A stretch of DNA of 64,000 nucleotides from Tissierella sp. (lineage in GTDB: Bacteria > Bacillota > Clostridia > Tissierellales > Tissierellaceae): positions 1 through 64,000 of the forward strand of contig NZ_JAVKTS010000001.1 of assembly GCF_031460495.1 (NCBI RefSeq), written 5' to 3'. The notes under the pieces were generated by a model. It worked only from the letters and a program-made list of their open reading frames with translations. It searched no databases and was not told the origin of the DNA. The translations under genes were made by a program, and so were the position numbers. Shown here piece after piece: positions 63,033 through 64,000 of the stretch (its first letter is position 1; each line of letters begins with the position of its first letter).

Positions 63033-64000
63033 ATGAAGTTTTCAGTGTATAACACTTTAACAGGAGTAAAAGAAGAGGTAATACCTGTAGAGGAAGGCAG
63101 GATAAAATTGTACACATGTGGGCCCACAGTATACAATTATGCCCATATAGGTAACCTGAGAACCTATGTTTTTGAAGATGTCCTAAAGAAGTCAATGGAG
63201 TACATAGGCTTAGAAGTCAAGCATGTTATGAATATAACAGATGTAGGACATTTAGAATCCGATTCAGATACAGGAGAAGATAAAATGGCTTTAGGAGCCA
63301 TCAGAGAAAAGAAAACCCCTTGGGAAATAGCAAAATTTTATGAAGTGGCCTTTTTTAAGGACTGTCAACTTCTTAATATAACAGAGCCTACAATTGTATG
63401 TAGGGCTACAGAACATGTTGAGGATATGATTAACTTTATTCAAATACTGGAAAAGAAAGGCTTTACCTATATTGCCAATGGTAATGTATACTTTTCAATA
63501 GAAAAGTACCCAGACTATGCTAAGTTTGCTAATCTAAGTCTGGAAGAGCTTGAGGCAGGGAGTAGGGTTGATGTAGACCCATTTAAGAAAAATCCCCTTG
63601 ATTTTGTACTATGGTTTACAAACTCAAAGTTTTCCAATCAAATAATGCAGTGGGAATCACCTTGGGGAATAGGTTTTCCAGGGTGGCATATTGAGTGTTC
63701 TGCCATGTCAATGAAGTATTTAGGAGATAGAATAGATATACACTGTGGAGGAGTAGATCATATCCCTGTGCATCATACAAATGAGATAGCTCAATCAGAA
63801 AGTGCTATAGGACACAAGTGGGTAAGCTACTGGATGCATGGAGAGTTCTTAGTACTTGATAATGGGAAAATGTCAAAATCAAAGGGAGATTTTTTAACTC
63901 TTTCTAGGCTTATTGAAGAAGGCTACAATCCTTTAGATTATAGGCATTTCTGCCTACAGTCTAGATATAGAAAACAGCTTTTATTTAGCTTTGAAAGTTT
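63033..64000 (+). CDS. cysS: cysteinyl-tRNA synthetase (5' part, cut by window edge)
   Basis: The first 322 codons of a class I synthetase. It has the zinc-binding and HIGH-type region LYTCGPTVYNYAHIGN, NITDVGH, GWHIECSAMSMKYLG, the zinc ligands in IHCGGVDHIPVHHTNEIAQSE, and the KMSKS loop in NGKMSKSKGDFLT. It charges tRNA-Cys. The ATG at 63033 follows GGGAGGATATGAG. The C-terminal anticodon-binding part lies beyond position 64000. Confidence 0.97.
   Translation, partial: MKFSVYNTLTGVKEEVIPVEEGRIKLYTCGPTVYNYAHIGNLRTYVFEDVLKKSMEYIGLEVKHVMNITDVGHLESDSDTGEDKMALGAIREKKTPWEIAKFYEVAFFKDCQLLNITEPTIVCRATEHVEDMINFIQILEKKGFTYIANGNVYFSIEKYPDYAKFANLSLEELEAGSRVDVDPFKKNPLDFVLWFTNSKFSNQIMQWESPWGIGFPGWHIECSAMSMKYLGDRIDIHCGGVDHIPVHHTNEIAQSESAIGHKWVSYWMHGEFLVLDNGKMSKSKGDFLTLSRLIEEGYNPLDYRHFCLQSRYRKQLLFSFES

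Noticed and set aside
1-64000. CRISPR arrays, tRNA genes, insertion sequences
   Set aside because: No regularly spaced direct repeats with unique spacers, no cloverleaf with CCA-type end, and no transposase were found on reading both strands by eye; short or degenerate copies could be missed.

Overview
The window is low-GC, Gram-positive (Firmicutes) chromosomal DNA spanning the replication origin. The spore genes (yyaC, a NodB-type deacetylase), the rpmH-rnpA-yidD-yidC-jag-mnmE-mnmG-rsmG-noc-soj-parB order, a WalRK operon and an rsbV-rsbW-sigB cluster fit a spore-forming member of the Clostridia/Tissierellia. The genus cannot be fixed from sequence alone. All assignments come from reading motifs, gene order and spacing; no database search was possible.

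Layout. (1) 1-10.7 kb, minus strand: tandem rRNA-type promoters firing out of the left edge, rsbV-rsbW-sigB, then gyrA, gyrB, remB, recF, yaaA, dnaN and dnaA. (2) A bipartite oriC: DnaA boxes lie both upstream of dnaA (10.8-11.06 kb) and between dnaA and dnaN (9.2-9.3 kb). The latter patch has a textbook DnaA-trio unwinding element. (3) 11.2-22 kb, plus strand: rpmH to parB, with two perfect parS sites around soj-parB, one inside a 42-bp perfect palindrome. A perfect Noc-binding site lies 18 kb away inside walK. (4) 22-38 kb: metabolic genes (phzF, fchA, ade, a cysteine desulfurase), a lipid kinase, yyaC, a LysM/M23 peptidase, a CsoR-regulated copper operon ending in a 47-residue LDCC protein, a subtilase, and a P-type ATPase behind a yybP-ykoY (Mn2+) riboswitch. 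(5) 38.4-47.3 kb: walR, walK, an extra exported protein, yycH, yycI, walJ, surE, an AIM24-family gene and rlmH.

(6) 47.31-60.13 kb: a 12,824-bp integrated island inserted three codons before the end of rlmH. The missing Tyr-His-Lys-stop of rlmH is found, in frame, at 60138-60149. Joining the two island ends gives a 50-bp attP with inverted-repeat arms centred on a GA dinucleotide. The island carries a 719-residue large serine recombinase, a resolvase, a HaeIII-like (GGCC) restriction-modification pair, a helicase-like ATPase, 21-bp-spaced iterons, a HEPN (RxxxxH) protein, several small orphans and a 131-residue RlmH-like protein. That protein has lost the SAM-binding glycine loop but keeps the YHK tail that the host RlmH has lost. 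The two proteins look complementary, and a host/island heterodimer that restores rRNA methylation is the most interesting hypothesis here.

(7) 60.15-64 kb: host flank with a GNAT acetyltransferase, an HxlR regulator, a TPR-GGDEF protein, a structured leader and the 5' part of cysS, cut by the window edge.
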